Source of the DNA: Paraperlucidibaca baekdonensis
GTDB taxonomy: Bacteria > Pseudomonadota > Gammaproteobacteria > Pseudomonadales > Moraxellaceae
Length of the DNA stretch: 64,000 nucleotides
Direction: 5' to 3'
Assembly: GCF_003387535.1 (NCBI RefSeq)
Contig: NZ_QUNR01000001.1
Coordinates: 248,001-312,000, forward strand
The position numbers and the translations under genes were made by a program. Below are positions 14,360 to 23,785 of the stretch, piece by piece. The notes under the pieces are model-generated. The model was not told where the DNA came from, did not search any database, and was given only the letters and a program-made list of their open reading frames with translations. How positions within the stretch are numbered: the first letter of the stretch is position 1; every line of letters begins with the position of its first letter.

Positions 14360-14379
14360 AACGGGCCCGAAGGCCCGTT
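14360..14379 (-). terminator. Hairpin downstream of the algP-like gene
   Basis: An 8-bp perfect stem AACGGGCC / GGCCCGTT with a four-base CGAA (minus strand TTCG) tetraloop lies 22 bases past the algP-like stop. TTCG loops are very stable. The T-run on the minus strand is poor, so termination strength is uncertain. Confidence 0.55.
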
Positions 14380-14400
14380 GCGCATACTAACCGAAATCGC

Positions 14401-15186
14401 TTATTTGGTCGTATTGGTCTCGGCTGCATCAGCTGCTGGCTTTGCAGCCGGCTTAGCCGCTGCGGGCTTTGACGCTGGCTTCACGGCGGGCTTCACGGCG
14501 GGCTTTTTAGCCACTGGCTTTTTCGCGGCCGGCCTTGCTGCAGGTTTGGCTGCAGGTTTGGCTGCAGGTTTGGCTGCAGGTTTGGCTGCAGGTTTGGCTG
14601 CAGGTTTGGCTGCAGGTTTGGCGGCGGGCTTAGCGACAGGATTTTTTGCAGCAGGTGTAGCCGCTGGCTTAGCGGGCGCTTTTGCTGCTGCCTTGGCCGC
14701 TGGCTTCGCTGCCGCTTTTGCAGGCGCTTTGTTCGCTGGTACTTTGGCAGCCGGCTTTGCACTGACGCCTTTCAATTTCGCCTGCAAAAATGCCTTTAAT
14801 TCACTTTTTTGCGAAGACTTCAAAATCGCGCGGCGCGCTTGATAATCTTTTTTAGCCGCGGCAATCGCAGCTTTTGCTTCCGCCTGAACTTGTCGAATGC
14901 TGTTTTTGATCATCGCAACCATTTCTTTATCGCCGGCGGCTTTTTTCAACTGCGCTTGCAATTTATCAATGGCATCTTTGGCACTGGCTTCAGCTTTCTC
15001 AATCAGCTTCATGCCGGCCTCAACATAGCTTTCAGCTTCTTTCTGCGCTTTGTCGACAGCTTGTTGAAGTTGCTCACCAAGCTTGCCAGCGTGCTTTTCT
15101 ACGTCGGCTTTGATTTTTTCCACTTGGCTCGCTGCTTTAGCAGCGTTGGCCTTAATGGGCGATGCTTTTTTCTTTGCAGCGGGCAT
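14401..15186 (-). CDS. algP: AlgP-like protein with histone H1-like KPAA-repeat tail
   Basis: 261 residues. The N-terminal half (about 1-150) is predicted helical and charged (KADVEKHAGKLGEQLQ, AEASAKDAIDKLQ). The C-terminal half is almost only Lys, Pro and Ala, with consecutive KPAA units, as in the histone H1-like tail of Pseudomonas AlgP, a DNA-binding regulator linked to alginate expression. The start at 15186 (MPAAKKK) has AGAGGA upstream; an in-frame start 87 bases earlier has no such site. The neighbours (yheS on one side, FKBP isomerase then dsbB on the other) are the same as around algP in Pseudomonas, though algQ is absent. The tail is encoded partly by a perfect 12-bp tandem array. 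Whether it regulates anything here is unknown. Confidence 0.8.
   Translation of the reverse strand: MPAAKKKASPIKANAAKAASQVEKIKADVEKHAGKLGEQLQQAVDKAQKEAESYVEAGMKLIEKAEASAKDAIDKLQAQLKKAAGDKEMVAMIKNSIRQVQAEAKAAIAAAKKDYQARRAILKSSQKSELKAFLQAKLKGVSAKPAAKVPANKAPAKAAAKPAAKAAAKAPAKPAATPAAKNPVAKPAAKPAAKPAAKPAAKPAAKPAAKPAAKPAARPAAKKPVAKKPAVKPAVKPASKPAAAKPAAKPAADAAETNTTK
14537..14620. repeat. Seven perfect tandem copies of a 12-bp unit inside the algP-like gene
   Basis: The unit GCTGCAGGTTTG occurs seven times head to tail without a mismatch, encoding KPAA on the minus strand. Degenerate copies flank it on both sides. Because the unit is a multiple of three, gain or loss of copies changes the tail by four residues per copy and keeps the frame. 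Confidence 0.97.
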
Positions 15187-15358
15187 GGGAAATTCCTCTA
15201 ATGGTCTATGCAAAGTGGAAGTTAAACGAAGATCGTACAAATTGCGAGGATGACGCACGACCTTTTGCGTCATTCTGTCGGAACTTAGTCAATTGGCCAG
15301 TGGTCACAAGCAAGTCTTGTGCTTATGCTGAGTGAAATTTTTCAACAAGGAGTTATTC

Positions 15359-16120
15359 ATGCGCCGCCTCTTATTAGCTGCAGCCATTGTCTTCAGCTCG
15401 ACTATCGCCCAAGCCGAAGCCGACATTGCGCCGAGTCGTTTTGCACCCGCGCCGACGCTGGCACCCAACGATGGTAAAAAGCCGGTTGTCGATAAATCAC
15501 AGTTTGCCTATAGCATTGGCTATATGAATGGCCAAGGCAGTGCAGAGCAAATCCCTGACCTAGATGTTGAAACGTTTATTCGCGGCTTTAAAGATGCTGT
15601 GGCTAAAAAGCAAAGCCTGCTGACTGAGGAAGAGCGCAGCACGGCCATTAATCGATACAAAGCGCAACGCATGGCGCAATTGGAAGCCGACCTAAAAGTC
15701 ATTGCCAAAGAAAATGCTATTACTGGTGCGGCATTTTTAGCAAAAAATAAAGATGCCGATGGCATCACCGTCACCGCATCGGGCTTGCAATATCGCGTGT
15801 TAAAAGACGCCCAAGGCAAGAAGCCTAGCGCTAAAAATACGGTGAAAGTGAACTACGAGGGCGCCTTTCTCGATGGCACGGTGTTCGATAGCTCCATCCA
15901 GCGTGGTGAGCCTGTAGTGTTTGCCATGGATCAAGTCATTGCCGGATGGACCGAGGGTTTGCAGCTGATGCCCATTGGCTCGATTTATGAGTTTTTCATT
16001 CCCGCTGATCTCGCCTATGGCGAAGAGGGTGCCGGACCTATTCCGCCCAATGCGGTACTGAATTTCCGCATCGAACTGCTCAGCCTTGAGAAGCCTGAGG
16101 CGGCGAAAAAGAAGAAGTAG
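15359..16120 (+). CDS. FKBP-type peptidyl-prolyl cis-trans isomerase, periplasmic (FkpA/Mip-like)
   Basis: Folding catalyst acting after export. 253 residues: signal peptide MRRLLLAAAIVFSSTIAQA, an N-terminal helical dimerisation domain (FAYSIGYMNGQGSAEQ; EERSTAINRYKAQRMAQLE) and a C-terminal FKBP domain (about 145-245) with VKVNYEGAFLDGTVFDSS, VIAGWTEGLQLMPIGS and IPADLAYGEEGAGPIPPN. It ends in a lysine run (EAAKKKK). AAGGAG lies eight bases before the ATG; a longer frame 27 bases upstream ignores this site. It is divergent from the algP-like gene and convergent with dsbB. The exact subfamily (FkpA, FklB or Mip) is not fixed. Confidence 0.92.
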   Translation: MRRLLLAAAIVFSSTIAQAEADIAPSRFAPAPTLAPNDGKKPVVDKSQFAYSIGYMNGQGSAEQIPDLDVETFIRGFKDAVAKKQSLLTEEERSTAINRYKAQRMAQLEADLKVIAKENAITGAAFLAKNKDADGITVTASGLQYRVLKDAQGKKPSAKNTVKVNYEGAFLDGTVFDSSIQRGEPVVFAMDQVIAGWTEGLQLMPIGSIYEFFIPADLAYGEEGAGPIPPNAVLNFRIELLSLEKPEAAKKKK

Positions 16121-16132
16121 CTTGCCCTGATG

Positions 16133-16184
16133 TGCAGCAGCTGATGCTCAGAGCTGCTGCATAGGCCGCATCGATTAATGCGGC
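16133..16184. terminator. Tandem hairpins between the FKBP gene and dsbB
   Basis: Two perfect inverted repeats lie in the convergent gap: TGCAGCAGCT / AGCTGCTGCA (16133-16161, loop 9) and GCCGCAT / ATGCGGC (16165-16184, loop 6). Neither has a T-run. They probably protect or end the two converging transcripts. Confidence 0.5.
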
Positions 16185-16209
16185 ACTGTCTTCTTAGACC
16201 TGCATAGTT

Positions 16210-16692
16210 TTAACGGCGAACGAGCTGATACAACGCCACCGCCGTCATGCCGACAAACATAGCGAGTGTCCATTCTGGCAAGCTCAAGCCCAACAAGCTC
16301 CAGTCAATCACCGCACATTCGCCAGAGCCTTTAAAAACCTGATCAATGACCTGCTTTAAAGGCAGCGCTTCCAGCCAATAATCCAAGCCCGGACCGCAGC
16401 TCGGCACTTGGTCGGCGGGTAAATGTTGTAGCCAGACATGTCTGCCCGCGACCACGATGCCGGCGGCGCCTGCCAGCGCTGCCAAAAATGCATATATGCG
16501 TCGGCCCACGCCTTGGCGATTATGCGCAAAGGCCATCAGGCTGATGGCACCGAAAGCGATCACCGCCACGCGCTGAAACACACACAGCGGGCAGGGCTCA
16601 AGACCTTGATAATGTTGAAGATATAGAGCAAAGGCCATGGCCACACTGGCACTGAGCATCATGGCGAAAAACACGCGTTGCGTCGTCAACAT
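16210..16692 (-). CDS. dsbB: Disulfide bond formation protein DsbB
   Basis: Inner-membrane quinone reductase that reoxidises DsbA. 160 residues with four predicted transmembrane helices. Both redox pairs are present: CPLC at Cys34/Cys37 in the first periplasmic loop and Cys99/Cys126 in the second (PSCGPGLDYW, GSGECAVID). The ATG abuts the gshA stop (TAA then ATG), so it is translated from the gshA transcript. dsbA lies far away at about 44 kb. In Pseudomonas the dsbB-type gene at this place is one of two paralogues. Confidence 0.95.
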   Translation of the reverse strand: MLTTQRVFFAMMLSASVAMAFALYLQHYQGLEPCPLCVFQRVAVIAFGAISLMAFAHNRQGVGRRIYAFLAALAGAAGIVVAGRHVWLQHLPADQVPSCGPGLDYWLEALPLKQVIDQVFKGSGECAVIDWSLLGLSLPEWTLAMFVGMTAVALYQLVRR

Positions 16693-18270
16693 TTAGGTCA
16701 CTCCGGTTGGGCTATCGGCAAAATACTGTCGCAAAAACTCGTCAAAACTGGGCGCGGGCTGTGTTTCCAAATCGGCTTGGCGCTGCAATGAGGCTTCGGC
16801 GACATCGCGGAAAGCCTGCGCGCGTTCAGCGGCCAATGGCCGTTGCGCATAGTGCGCTTTCACGCGCTCAGCACGGTCCATGGCGAAGCTGTAGAAGCAG
16901 CCCTGCCATTCGTCCAGCGCCTTAATGACCATGGCCGAGCCGGTCAGCGCCGGCTCTTGCAGCTTGGCAATTTGCGCGGCCAGCGCAGCACTGTAGGCAC
17001 CAGTCACGTGCGCGGCGTCGAGAATGTCCGCCACCGGTCGCAGCTCGGCAAATAGCTGCGCGGCCAGGTCACGAAAGCGTCGCGACTCAGCGCCCATATC
17101 GAGCGTTAAATCCGGGTTACGGCCCGCCTCGACCATGGCCTGTTGGTTTAATGGCAGGCGCTGATAGTCGGCCTCGCTAAACTGCGGGCTATCCGCCAAC
17201 AAACAATGCAGCGCAAAGACCTCGAGAAAATGCGCACTATCGCGGCTAATACCGAGCGGCTCAAATGGATCAAGGTCAACGCAGCGAAGCTCAACATATT
17301 CCACGCCACCACGTGCCAGCGACTGTGTGGGTCGCTCACCCGAGGCACCATTGCGTTTCGGGCGAATCAGCCCGTAATACTCATTTTCGATCTGCAAAAT
17401 ATGGCCGTTGATTTGGCTGTAGCCATCGCCTTTTTTCACGCCCATGGCCTCATACGGCGCATACGGTGTGCGGATGGCCCGATCGAGATCGCGCACATAC
17501 TCATCGAGGTGGTTATAGGAGACTTTTAAATCCGACTGCGCATCGTTTTGATAACCCAGCGAGCTCATGCGCAACGAGGTGGCATAGGGTCGATACAACG
17601 TGCCCGACGGCATGCTGTCGAGGCCATGATTACGACCCTCTAAAAACGTGCCGCAGACCGCCGGACTGGCGCCCAGTAAATACAGCAGCAGCCAGCTACG
17701 GCGTTGAAAATTGCGAATTAAATCGAAGGATTTTTCCGAGCGAAAATCGACGAGGCTTTGCGTGCTGCCACTGGCAGTTTGCCACGCCTGCCAAAAGCTA
17801 TCGGGAAATGACAAGTTGTAATGAATGCCGGCAATGGTCTGCATGCGCCGGCCATAGCGCAGGCCCAGGCCATGGCGATACAGCGTTTTCATGCGGCCAA
17901 TATTAGAACTGCCGTATTGCGCAAGCGGAATTTGCGCATCGGGACCGAGCTTGCAGGGCATGGAATTGACCCACAGCCGCTCACTGCCAAGCTGCGAATA
18001 CACATAATTTTGCACTTCATCGAGGTAGCCAAACGCTGTGGCAATGCTGTCGCACGGCGGCGTGATGAGCTCCAGCAGCGCCTCCGAATAATCCGTGGTG
18101 ATGCTTGGATGCGTGAGCGCCGAGCCCAGCGCCGCCGGATGCGGGGTTTGTGCCAACCAGCCATCACTGTCGATGCGCAACGACTCTTTTTCCAAGCCGC
18201 GCTTCATGCCCTGCAAGCAACTGGCTTGCTGGCTGAGCCAATCAAGCTGCGTACGTAATTCGCGGTCCAT
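16693..18270 (-). CDS. gshA: Glutamate-cysteine ligase
   Basis: First and rate-limiting step of glutathione synthesis: ATP-dependent joining of glutamate and cysteine. 525 residues, close to the proteobacterial type 1 enzyme. Recognisable blocks are GLEKESLRID (about 26-35), TDYSEALLELITPP, AGIHYNLSF, RNFQRRSWLL, TSLRMSSLGYQN and YVELRCVDLDPFEPLGI. The start at 18270 has GAGGAGAGG a few bases upstream; an earlier in-frame start (18288) lies inside a hairpin. tex is upstream on the same strand (42 bases) and dsbB directly downstream. gshB is not in the window. Confidence 0.96.
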   Translation of the reverse strand: MDRELRTQLDWLSQQASCLQGMKRGLEKESLRIDSDGWLAQTPHPAALGSALTHPSITTDYSEALLELITPPCDSIATAFGYLDEVQNYVYSQLGSERLWVNSMPCKLGPDAQIPLAQYGSSNIGRMKTLYRHGLGLRYGRRMQTIAGIHYNLSFPDSFWQAWQTASGSTQSLVDFRSEKSFDLIRNFQRRSWLLLYLLGASPAVCGTFLEGRNHGLDSMPSGTLYRPYATSLRMSSLGYQNDAQSDLKVSYNHLDEYVRDLDRAIRTPYAPYEAMGVKKGDGYSQINGHILQIENEYYGLIRPKRNGASGERPTQSLARGGVEYVELRCVDLDPFEPLGISRDSAHFLEVFALHCLLADSPQFSEADYQRLPLNQQAMVEAGRNPDLTLDMGAESRRFRDLAAQLFAELRPVADILDAAHVTGAYSAALAAQIAKLQEPALTGSAMVIKALDEWQGCFYSFAMDRAERVKAHYAQRPLAAERAQAFRDVAEASLQRQADLETQPAPSFDEFLRQYFADSPTGVT

Positions 18271-18283
18271 CGACCTCTCCTCA

Positions 18284-18303
18284 ATCACTCGTTTTCGAGT
18301 GAT
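18284..18303 (-). promoter_or_regulatory. gshA: Hairpin abutting the gshA ribosome-binding site
   Basis: A perfect 8-bp inverted repeat ATCACTCG / CGAGTGAT with a four-base loop (AAAA on the minus strand) ends directly beside the GAGGAGAGG site of gshA. It is not followed by T residues, so it does not look like a tex terminator. It may set ribosome access, act as an operator or mark a processing site. Confidence 0.45.
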
Positions 18304-18312
18304 GACAATCTA

Positions 18313-20634
18313 TTAATTCGAGACACCGGCTTTGCGAAATAAATCGCCGAGCGTCCCCGACTTCAGCGGCGTGCTGCCCTGCGTTTGTCGGCCAGATGAA
18401 CCCTGGCGCGATGGCACCTTACGCTGGCTGGCATTGGCAGGTTTTTCGCTCGGCAGTGGGGCATCGAGCTTGCACGATAACGCAATGCGCTTACGCGGCA
18501 AGTCCACCTCCATGACTTTCACCTTAACAATATCCCCGGCCTTCACTACCTCGTGCGGATCCTTCACGAAGCGCTCGGCCAAAACCGAAATATGCACGAG
18601 ACCATCTTGATGCACACCGACATCGACAAACGCGCCAAACGCGGTGACGTTGGTCACCACCCCTTCGAGCACCATGCCGGGCAGCAGATCTTTCATCTCG
18701 GTCACGGCGTCATCGAAGGTGGCCGCGCGAAACTCGGGGCGCGGGTCGCGGCCAGGCTTTTCGAGCTCGCTGAGCACATCGGCCACGGTAATGGCGCCAA
18801 ACTCAGCAAACTGCTCGGGCTTGAGTGATTTCAGCAGCTTTACGTTGCCAATGAGCGCCGCTAAATCGCAGTTTGCCGCCGCTTGAAACGTCGCGACCAG
18901 CGGGTAAGACTCCGGATGCACCGCCGAGGCATCGAGCGGGTTGTCGCCCTGCGCGATACGCAAAAAGCCGGCGGCCTGCTCAAAGGTGCGCTCACCCAAA
19001 CGCGGTACCTTTTTCAAATCTTGGCGGTTGCGGAACATGCCATTGGCATCGCGAAAACTCACGATGTTTTGCGCCAGCGTCGCATTGAGACCGGCAATGC
19101 GCGTGAGCAATGCCGCGGAGGCCAAGTTGACATCAACACCCACAGCGTTCACGCAATCCTCCACCACGGTATCGAGCATGCGCGAGAGCTTGAGCTGATT
19201 GACATCGTGCTGATACTGACCGACACCAATGGCTTTCGGGTCGATCTTCACCAACTCGGCTAGCGGATCTTGTAAGCGCCGGGCAATCGATACGGCACCC
19301 CGGAACGTCACATCGAGCGAGGGAAACTCTTGTGCGGCTAATTCCGAGGCTGAGTACACCGAGGCGCCGGCCTCGCTCACAACAATTTTAGTCAGGCCTA
19401 GGGCCGGGTATTTTTTCATCAGCTCGGCGACAAGCTTGTCGGTCTCGCGAGAGGCCGTGCCATTGCCGATGGCCACGAGCTCCACACCGTGCGTTTTGCA
19501 AATCTCCGCCAGCGCGTGCACGGAACCATCCCAATCGTTACGCGGTTGATGCGGGAAAATCGTGCTATGCGCCACGAGCTTGCCGGTGCCATCAACCACC
19601 GCCACTTTGACGCCGGTACGCAAGCCAGGATCCAGACCGAGTGTCGGTCGCAGGCCTGCCGGTGCCGCCATCAGCAGATCTTTCATATTGCGCGCAAACA
19701 CGCGAATAGCCTCTTCCTCGGCCTGCACGCGCAGCTCACCGAGCAGGTCACTTTCCAAATGCGTGAGCAATTTCACCCGCCAAGTCCAACGCACCACTTC
19801 GGCCAGCCACGCATCGGCGGCGCGACCAGCCGCCTCAATGCCGACATGATGAGCAATTAAATGCTCACAGGGATGCACGCCGTCATCACTGTCGGGCAGC
19901 GTGAAATTGAGCGACAAAAAGCCTTCGTTGCGGCCACGAAACATGGCTAGCGCGCGGTGCGATGGCACTTTTGCAAAAGCCTCATCGTGGGCAAAATAGT
20001 CTTGAAACTTCGCCGCGGCCGACTCTTTGCCGGCTACCACGTGCGCACTCAGTTGCGCTCGTTGCGACAAGTATTCACGCAACAACGCCAGCAAATCCGC
20101 CTGCTCAGCAAAGCGCTCCATCAAGATGTGCTTGGCGCCATCGAGCACCGCTTTTACATCGGGATAGGCCAAACCACCTTCGGCTGCCTCAGTCACGATA
20201 AACGCCTGCGCCTCAGTCTCGGGCACACGCGTCGGCTCGTTAAAAAGCAGATCGGCCAATGGCAACAAGCCCGCGGCAATCGCTTGCTGACCCTTAGTCA
20301 CGCGCTTGGGCTTATACGGCAGGTATAAATCCTCCAAGCGCGCCTTGGTCTCTGCGGCCAAAATCTGCTCGCGCAACGCATCGCTGAGTTTGCCCTGCTC
20401 CTCAATGCTGGCGAGGATGGCCGTGCGCCGCTCCGTCATTTCACGCAAATAGCCGAGCCGCTCTTCGAGCTTGCGCAGCTGCGTGTCATCGAGCGCACCG
20501 GTAATTTCTTTCCGATACCGCGCAATAAACGGCACCGTGGCGCCGCCATCTAACAGGGCAATAGTGGCCTCGACCTGCTCGGGTCGTACGGCTAATTCAC
20601 GGGCAATTTGCAAGGCTAACGCAGACATACTCAC
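18313..20634 (-). CDS. tex: Tex family transcription accessory / S1 RNA-binding protein
   Basis: Conserved nucleic-acid-binding protein (YhgF in E. coli) linked to transcription and stress tolerance. 773 residues: helical N-terminal Tex domain ([17 protein letters not shown]), YqgF/RNase H-like fold (about 325-450, [16 protein letters not shown]), helix-hairpin-helix region (about 490-560, [29 protein letters not shown]) and an S1 domain near residue 650-720 ([31 protein letters not shown] is split by typical S1 residues). The tail is Ser/Gln/Arg-rich. It is divergent from ompR and upstream of gshA, as in Pseudomonas. Confidence 0.96.
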   Translation of the reverse strand: MSMSALALQIARELAVRPEQVEATIALLDGGATVPFIARYRKEITGALDDTQLRKLEERLGYLREMTERRTAILASIEEQGKLSDALREQILAAETKARLEDLYLPYKPKRVTKGQQAIAAGLLPLADLLFNEPTRVPETEAQAFIVTEAAEGGLAYPDVKAVLDGAKHILMERFAEQADLLALLREYLSQRAQLSAHVVAGKESAAAKFQDYFAHDEAFAKVPSHRALAMFRGRNEGFLSLNFTLPDSDDGVHPCEHLIAHHVGIEAAGRAADAWLAEVVRWTWRVKLLTHLESDLLGELRVQAEEEAIRVFARNMKDLLMAAPAGLRPTLGLDPGLRTGVKVAVVDGTGKLVAHSTIFPHQPRNDWDGSVHALAEICKTHGVELVAIGNGTASRETDKLVAELMKKYPALGLTKIVVSEAGASVYSASELAAQEFPSLDVTFRGAVSIARRLQDPLAELVKIDPKAIGVGQYQHDVNQLKLSRMLDTVVEDCVNAVGVDVNLASAALLTRIAGLNATLAQNIVSFRDANGMFRNRQDLKKVPRLGERTFEQAAGFLRIAQGDNPLDASAVHPESYPLVATFQAAANCDLAALIGNVKLLKSLKPEQFAEFGAITVADVLSELEKPGRDPRPEFRAATFDDAVTEMKDLLPGMVLEGVVTNVTAFGAFVDVGVHQDGLVHISVLAERFVKDPHEVVKAGDIVKVKVMEVDLPRKRIALSCKLDAPLPSEKPANASQRKVPSRQGSSGRQTQGSTPLKSGTLGDLFRKAGVSN

Positions 20635-20773
20635 TCACTGTTCACAAACGGTTTTACGTTGCGCAATTAAAGCACGCGCACTGCCGCCTGTGTCAGCCAA
20701 AAGCGGGCGTGTTCAAATGCCGTGGGCCTGCGTACACTCAAGGCATTGGCTTATACCCCGAGATGAGGATGGC

Positions 20774-21493
20774 ATGGACAGCGATGCCCAGAAGATTTTA
20801 GTCGTCGATGATGATGTGCGCCTGCGTACGCTGCTGCAGCGCTTTTTAGAAGATCAGGGCTATGGCGTAAAAACCGTGGCCGATGCCGTGCAGATGGATC
20901 GTGTGCTTGGCCGTGAGCTGTTTGCGCTCATCGTGCTCGACTTTATGTTGCCCGGCGAAGATGGCATTGCCATTTGCCAGCGCCTGCGCGAGTCCGGCAA
21001 TAACACGCCGATCATCATGCTTACCGCACGCGGCGCCGACAGTGATCGCATCAACGGCCTCGAGGCCGGCGCCGATGATTATTTGCCGAAACCGTTTAAT
21101 CCGCAGGAGTTACTCGCGCGCATGAAAGCCGTGCTGCGCCGGCAAACCCGCGAGCTCCCCGGTGCGCCCTCGCAAACCAGTGAAGTGGTGAGTTTCGGGC
21201 CATGGACATTGGACTTATCGACCCGCCAGCTTAGCAATGCCGGCAACTCTGTCTCGCTCACCACCGGCGAATTTGCCGTGCTGAAAGCGCTGGTGCAGCA
21301 TCCGCGCGAGCCATTAACGCGCGATAAGCTCATGGCCTTGGCTCGCGGGCGAGAGTGGGGCGCCATGGAGCGCTCCATTGACGTGCAAGTCTCGCGCCTG
21401 CGCAAACTCATTGAGACCAACCCCGCCAACGCCCGCTACCTGCAAACCGTGTGGGGCGTGGGCTATGTGTTTGTGCCCGATGAGCTGAGCTGA
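20774..21493 (+). CDS. ompR: Two-component response regulator OmpR
   Basis: DNA-binding response regulator partnered with the next gene. 239 residues: receiver domain with acidic pocket VDDDVR, phospho-acceptor Asp56 in LIVLDFMLPG, Thr84 and Lys106 (PKPF), then a winged-helix output domain (about 140-235, TTGEFAVLKAL, RSIDVQVSRLRKLIE, VWGVGYVF). The start at 20774 is the first in-frame ATG of the receiver domain; GAGGAT lies upstream. A TACACT hexamer at 20733-20738 could be the -10. The stop and the envZ start overlap in TGATG. Confidence 0.95.
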   Translation: MDSDAQKILVVDDDVRLRTLLQRFLEDQGYGVKTVADAVQMDRVLGRELFALIVLDFMLPGEDGIAICQRLRESGNNTPIIMLTARGADSDRINGLEAGADDYLPKPFNPQELLARMKAVLRRQTRELPGAPSQTSEVVSFGPWTLDLSTRQLSNAGNSVSLTTGEFAVLKALVQHPREPLTRDKLMALARGREWGAMERSIDVQVSRLRKLIETNPANARYLQTVWGVGYVFVPDELS

Positions 21494-22851
21494 TGTTCAG
21501 TACACACGCACCGACCGAAGCGAAACGCGGCCTGCTGCAATGGCTGAAGCCGCGCTCGAGCGCCATGCGCACTACCTTGGTCATTGGCGTGGTGGTGTTG
21601 ATTAGTCAGGTGCTATCGATCGCGTTTTTTTGGCAGAACTTATACCTGCCGGAGATTCGCCAACACGCGCATAGCTCGGCAATTAAGATGCTCAAACTAC
21701 GCGATGCCGAGCGCCAAGGGGTCGCCGCCGAGGTTATCGATACCGCGTTGCGCGAATACGGCAATGTTGAAGTGGTACGCGATGCCGAGCGTTTTCCATC
21801 GCCGCGTGAAAAATGGTTTGCCGAGCTCTTCACTGACCGCTTCCAAAAGCAGTTGCGCCGCGAAATTAACTACCCATCGCTGGTGTATTTTGAGTTTCGC
21901 CCGGTGCCTACATTGTGGATCAGCGCCGATACCGAGCAGCCCATGTGGGTACGCGAAGAGTTGTCGTTTATGCAGCAATACAGCCCCGGCATTATTTTGG
22001 GCTGGGTGTTTGGCGTGCCGCTGCTGTCGGTGGTGGCGATTGTCATTTTGGCGCGGCAGCTCAACCGCCCCTTGAAGCGCCTACAGCTTGCCGCCATTCG
22101 CGTGGGTCGCGGGCAGCACAGCACGCAGCTTGATGTGCACAGCGGGCCCACGGAAATTCGCGCCGTGAACCGTGCATTTAATCAAATGACGCGGCAAATC
22201 CATCTCGCCGAACAAGAGCGCACGGTGATGCTCGCCGGCATTTCGCACGATCTGCGCACACCGCTGACACGCTTACGTCTCACCGCCGAGGTCATGCGCG
22301 ATCGCGAGCTGGCTGAGGGCATGATTACCGATGTCGAAGATATGGATGCGATTTTGGATCAGTTCATCGCGTTTATGCGCGATGGCTCCGAGGAGCAGGC
22401 CGATCTCATCGATCTCAATGCGCTGGTGCGCGAGGTCACGCAGCAATTTGGCCATTTGGCACGCATCGACACGGCACTCAGCGATATCCCGCTGCTGCGG
22501 CTGCGTAAGCTCTCGTTTAAGCGGCTCATTGGCAATTTAATTCAAAATGCGCTGCGCTATGGCCAAGCGCCGGTGCTGTTTAGCACCGAGGTGTTGCCGC
22601 AGAGCATTGTGCTGCGCTGCCGCGATCATGGCCCCGGCATTGCTGAGGCGCGCATGACCGAGCTGCAAGAGCCGTTTCGGCGCGGCGATAGCGCGCGTGG
22701 CTCGCAGGGTTCGGGACTGGGCTTGGCCATCGTCTCGCGCATCGTGCAGCAGCATCGTGGCCAGCTGCATTTGAGCAATCACGCCGGTGGCGGTCTTGAG
22801 GTGAGCATCACGCTGCCGAAGCCACGACTCTGGCAGCGCAAACTCAGCTAG
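21493..22851 (+). CDS. envZ: Sensor histidine kinase EnvZ
   Basis: Inner-membrane kinase/phosphatase for OmpR, sensing osmotic or envelope state. 452 residues: transmembrane helix 1 (about 28-48), periplasmic loop (about 50-165), helix 2 (about 166-187), HAMP (about 188-240), H-box AGISHDLRTPLTR with His252, N-box LIGNLIQNALRY and G-boxes RDHGPGIAE, GSGLGLAIVSRI. All catalytic boxes are intact. Translation is coupled to ompR by a one-base overlap. Porin targets are not in the window, although an OmpA-family gene lies 1 kb downstream. Confidence 0.94.
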   Translation: MFSTHAPTEAKRGLLQWLKPRSSAMRTTLVIGVVVLISQVLSIAFFWQNLYLPEIRQHAHSSAIKMLKLRDAERQGVAAEVIDTALREYGNVEVVRDAERFPSPREKWFAELFTDRFQKQLRREINYPSLVYFEFRPVPTLWISADTEQPMWVREELSFMQQYSPGIILGWVFGVPLLSVVAIVILARQLNRPLKRLQLAAIRVGRGQHSTQLDVHSGPTEIRAVNRAFNQMTRQIHLAEQERTVMLAGISHDLRTPLTRLRLTAEVMRDRELAEGMITDVEDMDAILDQFIAFMRDGSEEQADLIDLNALVREVTQQFGHLARIDTALSDIPLLRLRKLSFKRLIGNLIQNALRYGQAPVLFSTEVLPQSIVLRCRDHGPGIAEARMTELQEPFRRGDSARGSQGSGLGLAIVSRIVQQHRGQLHLSNHAGGGLEVSITLPKPRLWQRKLS

Positions 22852-22854
22852 GCC

Positions 22855-23724
22855 TCACTGAATATGATTGGGCGCATCGCTCACGGGCTGAAACAGCTGC
22901 TCAATATCGACGCTATCGAAGCGGTAGACTTGATGGCAGAACTGGCAATCCACAGCTATCTCGCCGCCTTGCTCGGCGGCAACGTCACGCAGCTCATCGA
23001 GACCGAGTGAGGCCAGCGCATTCGCACTGCGTTCGCGCGAGCAAGAGCAGCGAAACGCCAGCGCACTCGCGGCAAACAACTCCACGGTCTCCTCGTGAAA
23101 TAGCCGATAGAGCAACTGCTCCGGCTCAATGTGCAGCAGCTCGTCGTCTTTTACCGTGGCGGCGAGTTGCGTGACGCGTGGCCACAAATCTTCGTCGTCG
23201 TTATGGCCCGGCAGCACTTGCAGCATCATGCCCGCGGCCATATCGGCAGTGGCGGTAAGCAGAAACTGTGTCGGCAGCTGCTCGGATTGTTGAAAATAAT
23301 AGCCTAAGGCGCTCGCCAAACTATCGCCCTCAAGCGGCACAATGCCCTGATAACGCTCTCCGTCATCAGGCTCAATGGTCAGCAGCAAACGGCCCGCGCC
23401 AGTCAGCGCCGTCCATTGGGTATCGGTGTAGGCAGCCTGCTCATCAAAGCGCGCAATGGCACGTAGCTCACCCCGCTGATTGCACTCGGCCATGATCAAA
23501 CTCACCGGGCCATCGCCCTGTATTTGCAAAATCAAGCTGCCCTCGAGCTTCAATGTCGCAGTCATTAAAGCCACCGCGGTCATGGCCTCACCGAGCAACT
23601 CAGCGACCGGCTCAGGGTATTGGTGCTTAGCGCGCACGGCCTGATAGGCCTCGCTCAAACGGCATAACTCACCGCGCACTGGCGTGGGTTGAAACTGAAA
23701 ACGTTGGATAAAATTAGGCGCCAT
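22855..23724 (-). CDS. hslO: Redox-regulated chaperone Hsp33
   Basis: Holdase chaperone that is switched on by oxidation. 289 residues from the chosen start (MAPNFIQRFQF). The four zinc-binding cysteines of the redox switch are present as CSC (in FRCSCSRER) and CQFC near the C-terminus. The N-terminal substrate domain shows PVRGELCRLSEAY and ILQIQGDGPVSLI. A start 51 bases upstream (23775) is possible; neither has a clear ribosome site, and family members begin close to the RFxF segment. It is convergent with envZ (3 bases apart) and divergent from the OmpA-family gene. Confidence 0.93.
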   Translation of the reverse strand: MAPNFIQRFQFQPTPVRGELCRLSEAYQAVRAKHQYPEPVAELLGEAMTAVALMTATLKLEGSLILQIQGDGPVSLIMAECNQRGELRAIARFDEQAAYTDTQWTALTGAGRLLLTIEPDDGERYQGIVPLEGDSLASALGYYFQQSEQLPTQFLLTATADMAAGMMLQVLPGHNDDEDLWPRVTQLAATVKDDELLHIEPEQLLYRLFHEETVELFAASALAFRCSCSRERSANALASLGLDELRDVAAEQGGEIAVDCQFCHQVYRFDSVDIEQLFQPVSDAPNHIQ

Positions 23725-23785
23725 AAAAACCACTTTGGTCGGATTAAATCGAGTAATTACGCCATGTTGGCGCATTGAACTAAAC

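Noticed and set aside
14537-14620. CRISPR array
   Set aside because: The repeats are 12 bases, contiguous, without spacers and in frame within a gene.
14378-14842. Plus-strand frame of Ala/Gly/Leu repeats (AAGLAAGL)
   Set aside because: It is the antisense reading of the KPAA-coding repeat of the algP-like gene. It has no ribosome site and no family match.
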